Shown in pieces: positions 29,832 to 38,958 of a stretch of 64,000 bases of DNA. The stretch is from Naasia lichenicola. GTDB taxonomy: Bacteria > Actinomycetota > Actinomycetes > Actinomycetales > Microbacteriaceae. The DNA lies in assembly GCF_004801885.1 (NCBI RefSeq), contig NZ_SSSM01000004.1, positions 248,001 to 312,000 on the forward strand, given 5' to 3'. The notes under the pieces were generated by a model. That model had not been told where the DNA came from. It saw only the letters and a program-made list of their open reading frames with translations, and searched no databases. Made by a program: the position numbers and the translations under genes. Numbering within the stretch: the stretch's first letter is position 1; every line of letters begins with the position of its first letter.

Positions 29832-30629
29832 CTACTTATACCGCAGGTGGGTCACGTCGCCCGCGGCGACAGCCAGGCGTTGCGCAGTCGTTGCATTCGT
29901 GACCAGCAGTCGACCCGTCTCGTCGATGTCGGCGGCCTCGCCGACGAGCTCCTCCCCGGACGGCAGGATGACCCGGACGGATCGTCCGAGGGTGCCGCAC
30001 GCCACTCGGACCGCCGCGTGGACTCCGCCGCGCTCGGCATCGCCGCCCGCCGCGTCGAATGAGCCGAGCAGCGCGGACAGCTCGGTCAGGTAGGCGGCCA
30101 GCAAGGGGTCGATGGCCGTGTCCGCCCCCTGGATCAGCAGCGAGGTCGCGGTCGGGACGGGCAGCTCGCGCTCATCGAGCGTGAGGTTGACGCCGGAGCC
30201 GACGACGACCCCACTGGCGTCGGGCAGCAGCTCGGCGAGGATGCCGCTCACCTTCAAGCCGTCGATCAGGACGTCGTTCGGCCATTTGAGCTCGGCCCGC
30301 GCGCCGGCGGCAGTCACTGCGCGGGTCATCGCGACTCCGGCGATCAGGGGCAGCCACCCCCAGGTGTCGAGCGGACTCCGCGGCCGGAGGAGGACGGAGG
30401 CGGCCAGCGCCGAGCGGGGCGGCGTCGTCCACACCCGGCCGAGTCGCCCGCGGCCCGCGGTCTGCGTGTCCGTGGCGACGACGGAGAGACTCGGCAGCGG
30501 ATCGTCGCCGGAGGCCCGCACGCGACCGAGCAGATCGTCATTGGTCGACGGCGACTCGTCGAGCCACCAGAGACGGGCGGCGATATCCGCCGAGAGCGGG
30601 AGCTGCATGAGTTCGACGCTAGTGCCCAC
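29832..30629 (-). CDS. birA: Biotin-[acetyl-CoA carboxylase] ligase
   Basis: 265 residues. It attaches biotin to the carrier Lys of acyl-CoA carboxylase, whose subunits are encoded nearby. The biotin/ATP loop is GRGRLGRVW (59-67), followed by KWPNDVLIDGLKVSGILAE (KWPNDV 115-120) and VVVGSGVNL, with a C-terminal SH3-like domain (GEELVGEAADIDETGRLLV). There is no N-terminal helix-turn-helix, so it is a ligase only and not a repressor. GTG start at 30627-30629; an ATG at 30608 is also possible. It precedes the PH-domain gene by 21 bases. Confidence 0.93.
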   Translation of the reverse strand: MGTSVELMQLPLSADIAARLWWLDESPSTNDDLLGRVRASGDDPLPSLSVVATDTQTAGRGRLGRVWTTPPRSALAASVLLRPRSPLDTWGWLPLIAGVAMTRAVTAAGARAELKWPNDVLIDGLKVSGILAELLPDASGVVVGSGVNLTLDERELPVPTATSLLIQGADTAIDPLLAAYLTELSALLGSFDAAGGDAERGGVHAAVRVACGTLGRSVRVILPSGEELVGEAADIDETGRLLVTNATTAQRLAVAAGDVTHLRYK

Positions 30630-30701
30630 CCGGTCCGAGTGTCATAGGAGACCCTCAACTGACACCCGTCCAGCTCCCAGTCTGCCGGCGCCTCGCCGTT
30701 T

Positions 30702-31499
30702 ATGATTGCCGACGTGAACGCGCAGCAGACCCCGCCGTCGCGGGTGCTCGTCGTGATCCCGACCTACAACGAGCTGCAGAACCTGCCGATCGTGACGGGT
30801 GCGGTTCAGGCTCTCCCCGCAGTGAACGGCCGCAGCATCGACATCCTCGTGGTCGATGACGGCAGTCCCGACGGCACCGGCGAGCTGGCCGATCGGCTGG
30901 CGGCGGAGCACGGCGAGCTGCACGTCCTGCATCGGATCACGAAGGACGGCCTCGGTCGCGCCTATCTCGCGGGCTTCGCATGGGCCATCGCCCACGACTA
31001 CGACGTGGTCGTCGAGATGGACGCCGACGGCTCCCACCCGCCGGAATCGCTCCCCGCACTCCTCGACGTGCTCGCTCGGCGCCCGGACGTCGGGCTGGTC
31101 ATCGGATCGCGCTGGATCCCGGGCGGACGCCTCGTGGACTGGGGAGCGGCCCGGCAGTGGCTGAGCCGCGGCGGCAATCGCTACGCCCGCACCCTGCTGC
31201 AGCTGCCCGTGCACGACTGCACCGCCGGCTACCGCGCCTACCGGACATCCGTGCTGGCCGGCATCGACCTCGACGACGTGCACTCCCACGGCTACTGCTT
31301 CCAGATCGAGATGACTCTGCGGGTGCGCGACGCTCGCGTGCCCATGGTCGAGGTGCCGATCGTCTTCCGGGACCGGATCGCGGGCACCTCGAAGATGAGC
31401 AAGAGCATCGTGGCCGAAGCCATGCTGCGCGTCACCTACTGGGGGCTGCTGCGCGCCCTCCGCAGCGCGCGACACCAGTTCCAGCTCCGTCGCGCCTGA
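30702..31499 (+). CDS. ppm1: Polyprenol-phosphate-mannose synthase (GT2)
   Basis: 265 residues. It transfers mannose from GDP-mannose to polyprenyl phosphate, making the donor for extracytoplasmic mannosylation. Motifs: [26 protein letters not shown] (52-59), the metal site [15 protein letters not shown] (107-110), [30 protein letters not shown] (as blocks NRYARTLL and [10 protein letters not shown]) and [12 protein letters not shown]. There is no C-terminal membrane domain, as in the stand-alone catalytic form of actinobacterial Ppm1. The GDP-mannose source may be the pyrophosphorylase encoded at 56.7-57.9 kb. It stands between birA and accD. Confidence 0.92.
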   Translation: MIADVNAQQTPPSRVLVVIPTYNELQNLPIVTGAVQALPAVNGRSIDILVVDDGSPDGTGELADRLAAEHGELHVLHRITKDGLGRAYLAGFAWAIAHDYDVVVEMDADGSHPPESLPALLDVLARRPDVGLVIGSRWIPGGRLVDWGAARQWLSRGGNRYARTLLQLPVHDCTAGYRAYRTSVLAGIDLDDVHSHGYCFQIEMTLRVRDARVPMVEVPIVFRDRIAGTSKMSKSIVAEAMLRVTYWGLLRALRSARHQFQLRRA

Positions 31500-31599
31500 A
31501 CCGCGCTCCGCTACGCCTTCGCCGGAACTGAGTACAGGTCTGGCATTTGTGCGATTCGTCAACAAGTCGGGCGGTTGGGCCGCCGGTAGGGTGAACCGC

Positions 31600-33258
31600 G
31601 TGACCCTGAAGGATCCAGCACAGACTGATCTCACGACATCCAGCGATCCATCGGGGGTCGAGGCACCCACGCCGACTGCGCCTGACATGCGCACCACGGC
31701 GGGCAAGCTGCAGGACCTCAACAACCGGTATCACGAGGCGGTCACCGCGAGCGGCCAGGCCGCGATCGCCAAGCAGCACGCCAAGGGCAAGAAGACCGCT
31801 CGGGAGCGGATCGACCAGCTCCTCGACCACGGCTCGTTCGTCGAGCTCGACGAGTTCGTCCGCCACCGCACGCACGCATTCGGGATGGACAGGAACCGTC
31901 CGTACGGCGATGCCGTCGTCACCGGCCTCGGCACCATCCACGGCCGTCAGGTGGCGGTCTACTCCCAGGACTTCACCATCTTCGGCGGATCGCTCGGCGA
32001 GGTCGCCGGCGAGAAGATCATCAAGGTCATGCAGCACGCCATCAAGACCGGCGTGCCGATCATCGGCATCCTCGATTCGGGTGGGGCGCGCATCCAGGAG
32101 GGCGTCGTCGCCCTCGGCAAGTACGGCGAGATCTTCCGCCAGAACACGGCGGCGTCCGGGGTCATCCCGCAGATCTCGATCGTGATGGGCCCGGCCGCGG
32201 GCGGCGCCGTCTACTCCCCCGCGCTCACCGACTTCGTGATCATGGTCGACAAGACCAGCCAGATGTTCGTGACCGGACCCGACGTGATCAAGACCGTGAC
32301 CGGCGAGGACGTCGGCATGGAGGAGCTGGGCGGCGCGCTCACCCACAACACCCGCTCGGGCGTCGCGCACTACCTGGCCAGCGACGAGGACGACGCACTC
32401 GACTACGCGCGCTCGCTGCTCGCCTTCCTGCCCGACAACAACCTCTCGGACGCTCCTGTCTATGACGCCGAGCCCGAGCTGGAGATCACCGACGCCGACC
32501 GACGGCTGAACACGATCATCCCGGACAGCCCCAACCAGCCCTACGACGTGCACACCGTCATCGAGCACATCGTCGACGACGGCGAGTTCCTCGAGACCCA
32601 GCCGCTGTTCGCACCCAACATCGTCGTCGGCTTCGGCCGGATCGAAGGGCGCTCGGTGGGCATCGTCGCCAATCAGCCCAGCGCGATGGCGGGGACGCTC
32701 AACATCGAGGCCGGCGAGAAGGCCGCACGCTTCGTGCGGTTCTGCGACGCGTTCTCGATCCCGATCCTCACCCTGGTCGATGTGCCCGGCTACCTGCCGG
32801 GGACGGATCAGGAGTGGACCGGCGTCATCCGCCGTGGGGCGAAGCTGCTCTACGCGTATGCCGAGGCCACGGTCCCCCTCGTCACCGTGATCACCCGCAA
32901 GGCCTACGGCGGGGCCTACATCGTGATGGGCTCCAAGCAACTCGGCGCCGACCTCAACTACGCCTGGCCGACCGCGGAGATCGCCGTCATGGGCGGCCAG
33001 GGCGCGGTGAACATCCTCTACCGCGGCGAGATCCGCAAGGCCGAGGAGGCCGGCGAGGACGTCGCCGCCGTCCGCACCCGTCTGGCCAACGAGTACACCT
33101 ACAACGTCGCCAGCCCGTTCCTCGCGGCGGAGCGCGGCGAGCTCGACGGCGTGATCGAGCCCGCGGCCACCCGCGTGGTCGTGCTCAAGGCGATGCGGGC
33201 GCTGCGCACCAAGCGCGCCAGCCTGCCGCCCAAGAAGCATGGGAACATCCCGCTGTGA
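31600..33258 (+). CDS. accD: Acyl-CoA carboxylase carboxyltransferase beta subunit
   Basis: About 552 residues, the full length of AccD5/PccB-type carboxyltransferases. It moves the carboxyl group from carboxybiotin to acetyl- or propionyl-CoA. Motifs: [33 protein letters not shown] (split [19 protein letters not shown]), [23 protein letters not shown] for the first oxyanion hole, [13 protein letters not shown], and the C-terminal domain with [10 protein letters not shown] and [10 protein letters not shown]. The start at 31600 (GTG) is behind a TAGGGTGA site; a GTG at 31591 would add three residues. The epsilon subunit gene overlaps as GTGA. Confidence 0.95.
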   Translation: MTLKDPAQTDLTTSSDPSGVEAPTPTAPDMRTTAGKLQDLNNRYHEAVTASGQAAIAKQHAKGKKTARERIDQLLDHGSFVELDEFVRHRTHAFGMDRNRPYGDAVVTGLGTIHGRQVAVYSQDFTIFGGSLGEVAGEKIIKVMQHAIKTGVPIIGILDSGGARIQEGVVALGKYGEIFRQNTAASGVIPQISIVMGPAAGGAVYSPALTDFVIMVDKTSQMFVTGPDVIKTVTGEDVGMEELGGALTHNTRSGVAHYLASDEDDALDYARSLLAFLPDNNLSDAPVYDAEPELEITDADRRLNTIIPDSPNQPYDVHTVIEHIVDDGEFLETQPLFAPNIVVGFGRIEGRSVGIVANQPSAMAGTLNIEAGEKAARFVRFCDAFSIPILTLVDVPGYLPGTDQEWTGVIRRGAKLLYAYAEATVPLVTVITRKAYGGAYIVMGSKQLGADLNYAWPTAEIAVMGGQGAVNILYRGEIRKAEEAGEDVAAVRTRLANEYTYNVASPFLAAERGELDGVIEPAATRVVVLKAMRALRTKRASLPPKKHGNIPL

Positions 33259-33503
33259 GCCCCGACGAGCGATCAGGCGACGTGCGATCAGGCGACGAGC
33301 CGTCGGGCCGGGAGCCCGAGGAGACGCCGGTGGACGTGCGCGTCACCTCTGGCGTTCCCACCGACGAGGAGACGGCCGCGGTCATCGCGGTCCTCCAGGC
33401 GCTCCCTCGGATCACCGCGGTGAGCGCACCGGCGGCACCGAGCGGCTGGGAGCAGAACCGCCGATCCATCCGTCAGCCGCTGCACACCTCCACCTGGCAC
33501 TGA
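33255..33503 (+). CDS. accE: Acyl-CoA carboxylase epsilon subunit
   Basis: 82 residues: a variable charged N-terminus, then the epsilon-subunit signature [19 protein letters not shown] and a short C-terminal tail ending [15 protein letters not shown]. These small actinobacterial proteins stabilise the alpha-beta carboxylase complex. The GTG overlaps the accD stop as GTGA, giving tight coupling. In mycobacteria maf follows directly (from memory); here about 5.4 kb of other genes intervene. Confidence 0.9.
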   Translation: MSPDERSGDVRSGDEPSGREPEETPVDVRVTSGVPTDEETAAVIAVLQALPRITAVSAPAAPSGWEQNRRSIRQPLHTSTWH

Positions 33504-33575
33504 GCCCTCCCTCGATCCGTTCGGGAGCACGCGCAGATCGCCTGAACGGCGCCGATCGCCCCGGTTAACGGAAAG

Positions 33576-33603
33576 GGGGCCGATCCACCCCTGGACCGGC
33601 CCC
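33576..33603. terminator. Terminator hairpin after accD-accE
   Basis: Twelve-base arms (33576-33587, 33592-33603) with a CCCC loop and one mismatch, 73 bases after the accE stop. No U-run follows. Confidence 0.6.
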
Positions 33604-33618
33604 ACTGATTGTTCCGAA

Positions 33619-33647
33619 TCAGGATGACAACCCGAATATCATCCTGA
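33619..33647. repeat. Nine-base inverted repeat, possible second terminator
   Basis: Arms TCAGGATGA/TCATCCTGA around an 11-base loop, just after the first hairpin. It may end transcripts arriving from either direction. Confidence 0.5.
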
Positions 33648-33699
33648 CTCGCCCCCAGATCATCCGCTCGCTTACCCTAGTCAGCGAATGCCCGGCGAT

Positions 33700-33716
33700 G
33701 ACTCTGTTACAGAGTC
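33700..33716. promoter_or_regulatory. Perfect palindrome, possible operator
   Basis: GACTCTG-TTA-CAGAGTC, seven-base arms with a three-base centre, in an A/T-richer stretch between two convergent operons. It looks like a dimer-binding site, but no gene start is nearby, so its role is unclear. Confidence 0.35.
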
Positions 33717-33891
33717 ACCTGTTATGAGTAATACTCCCGGTTTCTCAATGTCCGTACTAGTCGGCATTTAGGGGGACATAGAGGGGACATTCTCAGCCTT
33801 ATTGAGGCGTCTCATCAGGGAATCACCCCCGAACAGGTCGGTCTACCAGGGTACGCCCCACTGGTGCAAGAGCCGGAGCATGTCGCGGGCG

Positions 33892-34986
33892 TCAGAGCAG
33901 ATCGCGCCGCGCGAGTTCCTCTTCGTCCTCATCGTCGTCGCCCCAGGCGCCGGCGAGAACCGGGACGGCATTCGCATCCCGAGGGATCTCCTTCCAGAGA
34001 TCCACCTCGTCGTCGTGGTCGTCGGAGAGCAGGCTGGCGTTGCTGCCATCGGGTGCGCTCAAGGCGACGATGGTCACAGCGGCCGCCGAGCCCTGCGGCA
34101 CGGTGCGGATGATGACGCGGTCGGTCTTCAGGCCAACGAGCGTGTTCGCCAGATCATCGAGCACGCGAGCGAGCTCGGCCTCGTCGAGATCGTCGACTCC
34201 CCCGTCATCGAGCAGCGACACCTGGGTGCCCGCCCGCCGGAGGATCATGATCTGGGCGCGCACCGCATCGTTGAGCAGTCGTCGTCCGCGGATCTCGTCG
34301 CGCAGCGCGCCTTCGAGATGGAAGCACTCCTCGCGGTCCTCCTCGCTGAGATTGCCGCCGCTGAGGGCGATCTTCTGCAGCATGGGAAGGGCGACGCGGC
34401 TGGTCTGCATGAGGCGGAACTGACGCTCGTAGAGGTGAGCCTCCTGACCGGCCTGCCATTCCGCCGCCTCGCGCTCGGCGAGGGCGAACTGGCGGGCGTC
34501 GCGAGCCGCCTTCGCGAGCGCGCGGGCGATCATGTGGGCGACGCCGACCCAGACGACGCTGCCGATGACGCCGATGCCGAGCAGGGCGAGCGGACCGGCC
34601 CAGACGATCGTCTGCAGCACGAGTGCGCCGACGCCGATCCAGGCGAAGGTGTACTGCCCGCGCACGGCGGTGATCGTCATCAGCGTGCCGATCGCAGCGA
34701 CGTGCCAGGTGGCGTAGCCGTTCTGCGCCGCAGGATCCAGTCCGCTGGTGACGAGGAAGCAGAGGGTCAGCGAGACGCCGACGTTGAGGGCCGCCATCCA
34801 CATGGGCATGGCGTTCGGGCTCTTCGGCCAGAGGCTGATGACCGTCGCGAGCGCGTAGATGGCGATCGCGACGATGAGGGGCGCCATCTTCTCGACCATC
34901 GACGTTCCCGACCAGGCGAGCACGACGTGGTACGCGGAGAAGATCGCGCCCAGCAGGAGCACGAAGTGCTTGGGGATGTGGACCAT
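33892..34986 (-). CDS. Membrane protein related to sensor histidine kinases but lacking kinase motifs
   Basis: 364 residues: five to six membrane helices (1 to about 155), a helical linker (ARALAKAARDARQFALAER), then a C-terminal cytoplasmic part. Its LEGALRDEIRGRRLLNDAVR and RVIIRTVPQGSAAAV segments resemble the region around the ATP-binding core of NarL-type kinases. I see no phospho-acceptor His motif, no N-box and no DxGxG. The last about 30 residues are highly acidic. It starts one base after the stop of the true kinase gene, so the two are co-expressed. A pseudokinase partner that tunes the kinase is a fair inference. Confidence 0.75.
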   Translation of the reverse strand: MVHIPKHFVLLLGAIFSAYHVVLAWSGTSMVEKMAPLIVAIAIYALATVISLWPKSPNAMPMWMAALNVGVSLTLCFLVTSGLDPAAQNGYATWHVAAIGTLMTITAVRGQYTFAWIGVGALVLQTIVWAGPLALLGIGVIGSVVWVGVAHMIARALAKAARDARQFALAEREAAEWQAGQEAHLYERQFRLMQTSRVALPMLQKIALSGGNLSEEDREECFHLEGALRDEIRGRRLLNDAVRAQIMILRRAGTQVSLLDDGGVDDLDEAELARVLDDLANTLVGLKTDRVIIRTVPQGSAAAVTIVALSAPDGSNASLLSDDHDDEVDLWKEIPRDANAVPVLAGAWGDDDEDEEELARRDLL

Positions 34987-34987
34987 G

Positions 34988-36334
34988 TCACCACTCCCGA
35001 CTGAGCTCGCGCGCGGGCGCGGCAGCCATCGAGGTGTCGAGGTCCGTGGTCTCGGGCGCCGGCCAGATGACGGAGATCACGGTGCCCTCCCCCGGTGCCG
35101 ACTTCACGGTCGCGAGGCCGCCGACGTTCGACACGCGCTCGAGGATCGAGGTGCGCACGCCGAGGCGCTCGAGCGGGATGAGGTCCATGTCGAACCCGGT
35201 GCCGTTGTCCGTGACGGTGACCGACACTCCCCCGGGCTCGCCCTGCACGACGACGGTGCGGGTGATCGCGCCGCCCCCCTTGCCGGCGTGGTTGACGCTG
35301 TTGACCATGGCCTGAGTGGCCGCGGAGAGCAGGGCGTCCGCCGCATTCTGCGGGATCATCGAGGTGTCGATGCCGCGCGCGTGCATGTCGAAGGGCGCCT
35401 GCTGGTCGGCGACCGCGAGGCGCACCTTGTTGGCGAACATCCGCAGGTCGATGGGGTGGTCTGCGCCCGGGAAGCGCGACTGCGCCTCCACGAGATGGCG
35501 CATCGCGTTGCGCGCCATCTGTGCGGAGAGCACCTTGGTCTCGGGCGTCCGAGCCCGCGCGGCGGAGAGCAGCGAGATGAGCACGTTGTCGTGGACGAGG
35601 GCGTCGATGGCGACCCGCTCGGACTCCGTCGCGTTCTCCCGCACGGCGCCGGTGTAGCTGACGAGCGCGTCCGCTTGGGCGATGTCGACCTGAGCTGCCG
35701 CGTGACGCAGGGAGACGACGATCACCAGGATCCCGAAGCCGAGCAGCAGGCCGTAGAAGACGTCGAAGATGGCGAAGCGCCAGCCCAGGCCGCCGCCGGC
35801 GGGCGAGGCGCGGAGGAAGCCGATCAGGATGGAGACGACGACGATGTAGATGGCGGGAAGCCACCAGTTCTTCCGCACCGCGACGACCGCGCACGCGGTG
35901 GCGACGTTGCAGAGGTAGTAGACCCATGGGGCGTCGTCGCCGACCAGCGGGTGGGTGGAGAAGAGGATCCAGGAGATCACGACGGCGAGGTAGACGGCCG
36001 ACACGAGCCCGAACAGCGGCGCCGTCCACTGGCGGAAGATCGAGGCGAGTCCTGCCAGCGCCAGCGATCCGTAGACGCTGATGACTCCGGTGAGCCCCCA
36101 GCTGTTGTCCATCAGGCCGAGCTGGCTGATCAGGGCGGGCAGGGTCTGCAGCCCGAAGAGCACGCTGAAGATGCTCACTGCGCGAGTGGAGACGACCTCG
36201 ATCTGACTCGAGGTGATCGGATTGGCCACGGAGCGGAGCTCGGGTGTGGCCTTGGTGCGCTTCTCGGCAGCGCTGCTGTCGGAGGAGTCGTCCTCGACAG
36301 CGGAATCCTGAGCCTGGAGCGCTCTATCGCTCAT
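34988..36334 (-). CDS. Sensor histidine kinase, NarL/HPK7 type
   Basis: 448 residues: an acidic Ser-rich N-tail, six to seven membrane helices (about 50-210) with almost no extracellular domain, so the signal is probably sensed in the membrane. A dimerisation/phosphoacceptor helix has DALVHDNVL (H248), followed by an HATPase domain with N345/N348 (MVNSVNHAG), DNGTGFDMD (376-384), LGVRTSILERV and APGEGTVISV. The ATG at 36332-36334 overlaps the response-regulator stop by 11 bases. The partner regulator is directly upstream and a degenerate relative directly downstream. Confidence 0.88.
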   Translation of the reverse strand: MSDRALQAQDSAVEDDSSDSSAAEKRTKATPELRSVANPITSSQIEVVSTRAVSIFSVLFGLQTLPALISQLGLMDNSWGLTGVISVYGSLALAGLASIFRQWTAPLFGLVSAVYLAVVISWILFSTHPLVGDDAPWVYYLCNVATACAVVAVRKNWWLPAIYIVVVSILIGFLRASPAGGGLGWRFAIFDVFYGLLLGFGILVIVVSLRHAAAQVDIAQADALVSYTGAVRENATESERVAIDALVHDNVLISLLSAARARTPETKVLSAQMARNAMRHLVEAQSRFPGADHPIDLRMFANKVRLAVADQQAPFDMHARGIDTSMIPQNAADALLSAATQAMVNSVNHAGKGGGAITRTVVVQGEPGGVSVTVTDNGTGFDMDLIPLERLGVRTSILERVSNVGGLATVKSAPGEGTVISVIWPAPETTDLDTSMAAAPARELSREW

Positions 36335-37136
36335 CGGACGCGTCGGGGTCGAGACCGGGCAGGATGCCGTCCTCAACTGCGCGACGCAGCAGATCGACCT
36401 TGGTCGGCGCGGGGCGCCCCACTTCCACGTACTTCACGCGGATGCGGTCGAGGTACTCGCGCGCCGTGGACGGCGCGATGCCGAGCTGGCCGGCCACCAT
36501 CTTGAGCGGCAGGCCGGATGCGTAGAGGTGCAGCACGTCGCGCTCGCGACGGCCGAGCTGAGCACGGGCAAAGTCGGCGTCGGCGTCGATCGCGCTCGCC
36601 CAGTCGAGGTTGTTGAGGACCTCGCCGCTGGCGACGGTCTTGATGGCGGCCATGACGGTCTGGGTGGCGGCCGACTTCGGGATGACTCCCGCCGCGCCTG
36701 CGGCGAGCGCCTCGCGGACGCTGGCGACGCGGTCGGCGATGGAGTGCACGAGCACTCCGGCGCCGGTGGCCTGGATCTTCTTGACGTTCTCGGTCACGCT
36801 GGAGCCGTCGCCGAGCGACAGGTCGAGCACGACGACATCGACCTCGCGGCCGTTCAGGGCGGCGATCAGAGCGTCGACCCCCGGCGCCTCTTCGATGAAG
36901 GTGAGTCCGGCGTCGGTGCAGGCGGCCTTCAGGCCGAGGCGGACGGACTCGTGGTCGTCGACCGCGGCGACGCGGTAGGCAGGAGTCGGACGGACCTCAG
37001 CGGCGGCATCTGTGACGCCTGCGGCCGTACTGACGATCTCGCCGGCAGCGGCGCTGTACGCGCCGAGGCTCGGCGCCGCAGCGGCAAGTGCCGGGCTGGT
37101 CAGATCTGGTCCGTCGATCAACTGAACCTCGTTCAC
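36324..37136 (-). CDS. Response regulator, LuxR/NarL family
   Basis: 270 residues. After an unusual about 53-residue Ala-rich tail, the receiver domain starts YRVAAVDDHESVRLG (acidic pair D60, D61), with phosphorylation site VVLDLSLGDG (D105) and Lys in GVIPKSA (K154). The C-terminal helix-turn-helix is LGRRERDVLHLYASG through IAPSTAREYLDRIRVKY. It probably controls genes in response to the kinase encoded just downstream. GTG start behind GGGGGAG. A short hairpin lies in its leader (37152-37167). Confidence 0.9.
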   Translation of the reverse strand: MNEVQLIDGPDLTSPALAAAAPSLGAYSAAAGEIVSTAAGVTDAAAEVRPTPAYRVAAVDDHESVRLGLKAACTDAGLTFIEEAPGVDALIAALNGREVDVVVLDLSLGDGSSVTENVKKIQATGAGVLVHSIADRVASVREALAAGAAGVIPKSAATQTVMAAIKTVASGEVLNNLDWASAIDADADFARAQLGRRERDVLHLYASGLPLKMVAGQLGIAPSTAREYLDRIRVKYVEVGRPAPTKVDLLRRAVEDGILPGLDPDASDER

Positions 37137-37151
37137 GTTTCTCCCCCATTA

Positions 37152-37167
37152 GGCCTTCCCCAAGGCC
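37152..37167. promoter_or_regulatory. Small hairpin in the response-regulator leader
   Basis: GGCCTT-CCCC-AAGGCC, a perfect six-base stem 15 bases upstream of the GTG start, close to the ribosome site. It may affect translation or be an operator half. The evidence is only the symmetry. Confidence 0.3.
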
Positions 37168-37345
37168 GCGAGCCAATCGTACTTCGCGGACCCCCGGAAT
37201 GTACCCCGGTGCTACGCCCCCACTTCACGGCGCGTAATGACTCTCAGCGTGCGGGGTTGGGCGCTCGAAACGGGGCTGCGACACACCTGCGCGGCGCTTC
37301 GTCCCCCGGTTGGGAGGCGCGAGCGACCGAGCGGGCCGGATCGGG

Positions 37346-38902
37346 TCACGCAGGGACGAGCGTGGCGACCGCTTCGACGTGGTGGGTGTTCGGGAACAGG
37401 TCGAACGCTCTGAGCCGGACCAGTTCGTACCCCTTGCGTCGGAATCCGCCGATATCGCGGGCCAGCGCGACCGGATCGCAGGCCACGTAGACGATCTGGG
37501 CGGGCCGCAGCTCGACGAGCTGGTCGACGACGGCGCCGCCCGCACCGGAGCGGGGAGGGTCGAGCACGACCGTTCCGCGCCGCAGTCGACTGCGCCGCGC
37601 GTTGTCGGCTGTGCGGAGGACGCCGGCGAGATAGCGGTCGACTCGGGCGGTGACGGCGGTGGCGCCGATCCAGTCCGCGAGGTTCTCCTGCGCGAACGCG
37701 GTGGCCGACTCATCCGACTCGACGGTCTCGATCTTGGTCGCGCTGCCGAACCGGTCCCCGACCGCCGCGGCGAGCAGGCCGACGCCGCCGTAGAGGTCGA
37801 GGTTCTGGGCGCCCGCGTCGAACAGCTGGTCGTCGATCGCCTCGCGCACGGCTGTGGTCAGGGTCTGCGCCGCGGAGCGATGCACCTGCCAGAAGCCGCT
37901 GCGGGCGAGGCGGAACTCCCGCCCGCCGACGCGCTCCACGATGACGCCGCTCGGATCGGATCGCCGTCCCGCCCTCAACGCCGCGACGGACGCCGATCCG
38001 AGGGAGGGCAGGACGAGGTCGATGCCGTCGATGTCGGGCTGCGCGCGGCCGAACGGCGCGACCTCGGCGAGCTCGGGCGCAGCGAGCGGGAGATCGGTCA
38101 CCGGGATCACGCGGTGCGAACGAGCGGCGTAGGGGCCGATGGTCCCATCGTCGCCGACATGCAGCCGGACGCGGGTGCGCCAGCCGGTGCCGTCCTCGGC
38201 GCCCTCGATGGCACGGACCGTGGTGTCGATGTCCGGGCCGCCGCTGTCAGAGCCGCCGCTGTCAGAGCCGCTGCCGCCATCCCCGTCGACCGCCAGGCCC
38301 GCCATCCGCTGGAGGTTCTCGACGAGGACCTGCTCCTTGAGCAGTCGCTGGCGGTCGATCCGGATGTGGCCGAACTCGGCCCCGCCCGCGCGGTCATCCG
38401 GGTCTCGATCGATGCCGGCCACGGACCAGATGTGGTCCTGCCGGTCGGCGGATGCATCGAGCACACGGACGGCCTCTGCCCGCCAGAAGCGGTCGTGGGA
38501 GGCGTCGCTGATCCGGGCGACGACGCGCTCGCCGGGCAGCGCGTCGCTCACGAAGACGACCCGGCCCTCGGATCGGGCGACGAACACTCCGCCGTGGGCC
38601 ACACCGGTGATCTCGACCTCGACCTCCCGGCCGATCTCGGGTGAGGGAGGCCCCGCCGGCGACTTGGGACGCGCTCCCCCACGCGGCGCATCTGCCGCGC
38701 TTCCGCCGGGCCGGCGTCCGGACGGCGCCTTGCCGCGCGGCTTCCCGCGCCCGTGCGACGATCGGCCCGAGCCTGCCGGCGATCCTCCCGACGAGCTGCC
38801 GGGTCCGCCGCCCGAGCCGCCGTTGGAGGCCCTGCCCGAGCCACCGCCGGATCCGTTGCCTGTCGAACCGGGGCCGTCAGCGGGTCTGGGAGCATGAGGC
38901 AT
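37346..38902 (-). CDS. Class I SAM-dependent RNA (uracil-C5) methyltransferase, TrmA/RlmD family
   Basis: About 518 residues. A Gly/Ser-rich N-terminal tail (about 1-75) precedes a TRAM domain (EVEVTIT-like region, read as EVEVEITGVAHGGVFVAR). The methyltransferase part has LDLYGGVGLLAAAVG, VLDPPRSGAGG with the catalytic-side Pro, and YVACDPVALARD where the Cys forms the covalent RNA adduct. The C-terminus is FDLFPNTHHVEAVATL. Members methylate U54 of tRNA or U in 23S rRNA; which RNA is unclear. An interdomain insert contains a 15-base tandem duplication (near 38238-38267). ATG at 38902 assumed; longer starts overlap the divergent maf leader. Confidence 0.88.
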   Translation of the reverse strand: MPHAPRPADGPGSTGNGSGGGSGRASNGGSGGGPGSSSGGSPAGSGRSSHGRGKPRGKAPSGRRPGGSAADAPRGGARPKSPAGPPSPEIGREVEVEITGVAHGGVFVARSEGRVVFVSDALPGERVVARISDASHDRFWRAEAVRVLDASADRQDHIWSVAGIDRDPDDRAGGAEFGHIRIDRQRLLKEQVLVENLQRMAGLAVDGDGGSGSDSGGSDSGGPDIDTTVRAIEGAEDGTGWRTRVRLHVGDDGTIGPYAARSHRVIPVTDLPLAAPELAEVAPFGRAQPDIDGIDLVLPSLGSASVAALRAGRRSDPSGVIVERVGGREFRLARSGFWQVHRSAAQTLTTAVREAIDDQLFDAGAQNLDLYGGVGLLAAAVGDRFGSATKIETVESDESATAFAQENLADWIGATAVTARVDRYLAGVLRTADNARRSRLRRGTVVLDPPRSGAGGAVVDQLVELRPAQIVYVACDPVALARDIGGFRRKGYELVRLRAFDLFPNTHHVEAVATLVPA

Positions 38903-38958
38903 CCCTCGAGCATGACACAGGGCCTCCGCGCTGCCGGAGGCCCAAGAGAGGAGCATCC

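Larger units (their letters stand above)
33504..33891. other. 388-base convergent intergenic region, less GC-rich than its surroundings
   Basis: No convincing gene. It holds a terminator-like hairpin (33576-33603), a nine-base inverted repeat (33619-33647), a 17-base palindrome (33700-33716) and a direct repeat GGGGACAT x2 near 33773-33792. A 15-codon open frame from ATG 33724 (MSNTPGFSMSVLVGI) lacks a ribosome site. It separates accE from the inserted two-component block. Confidence 0.6.

Noticed and set aside
33724-33771. A 15-residue peptide (MSNTPGFSMSVLVGI) as a signalling peptide for the nearby two-component system
   Set aside because: No ribosome site, wrong orientation relative to the signalling genes and no processing or export gene. 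Kept only as a note.
34859-36505. A 548-codon plus-strand frame opposite the histidine kinase
   Set aside because: Low-complexity charged sequence, no recognisable domain, and it lies over a kinase with clear HATPase motifs.
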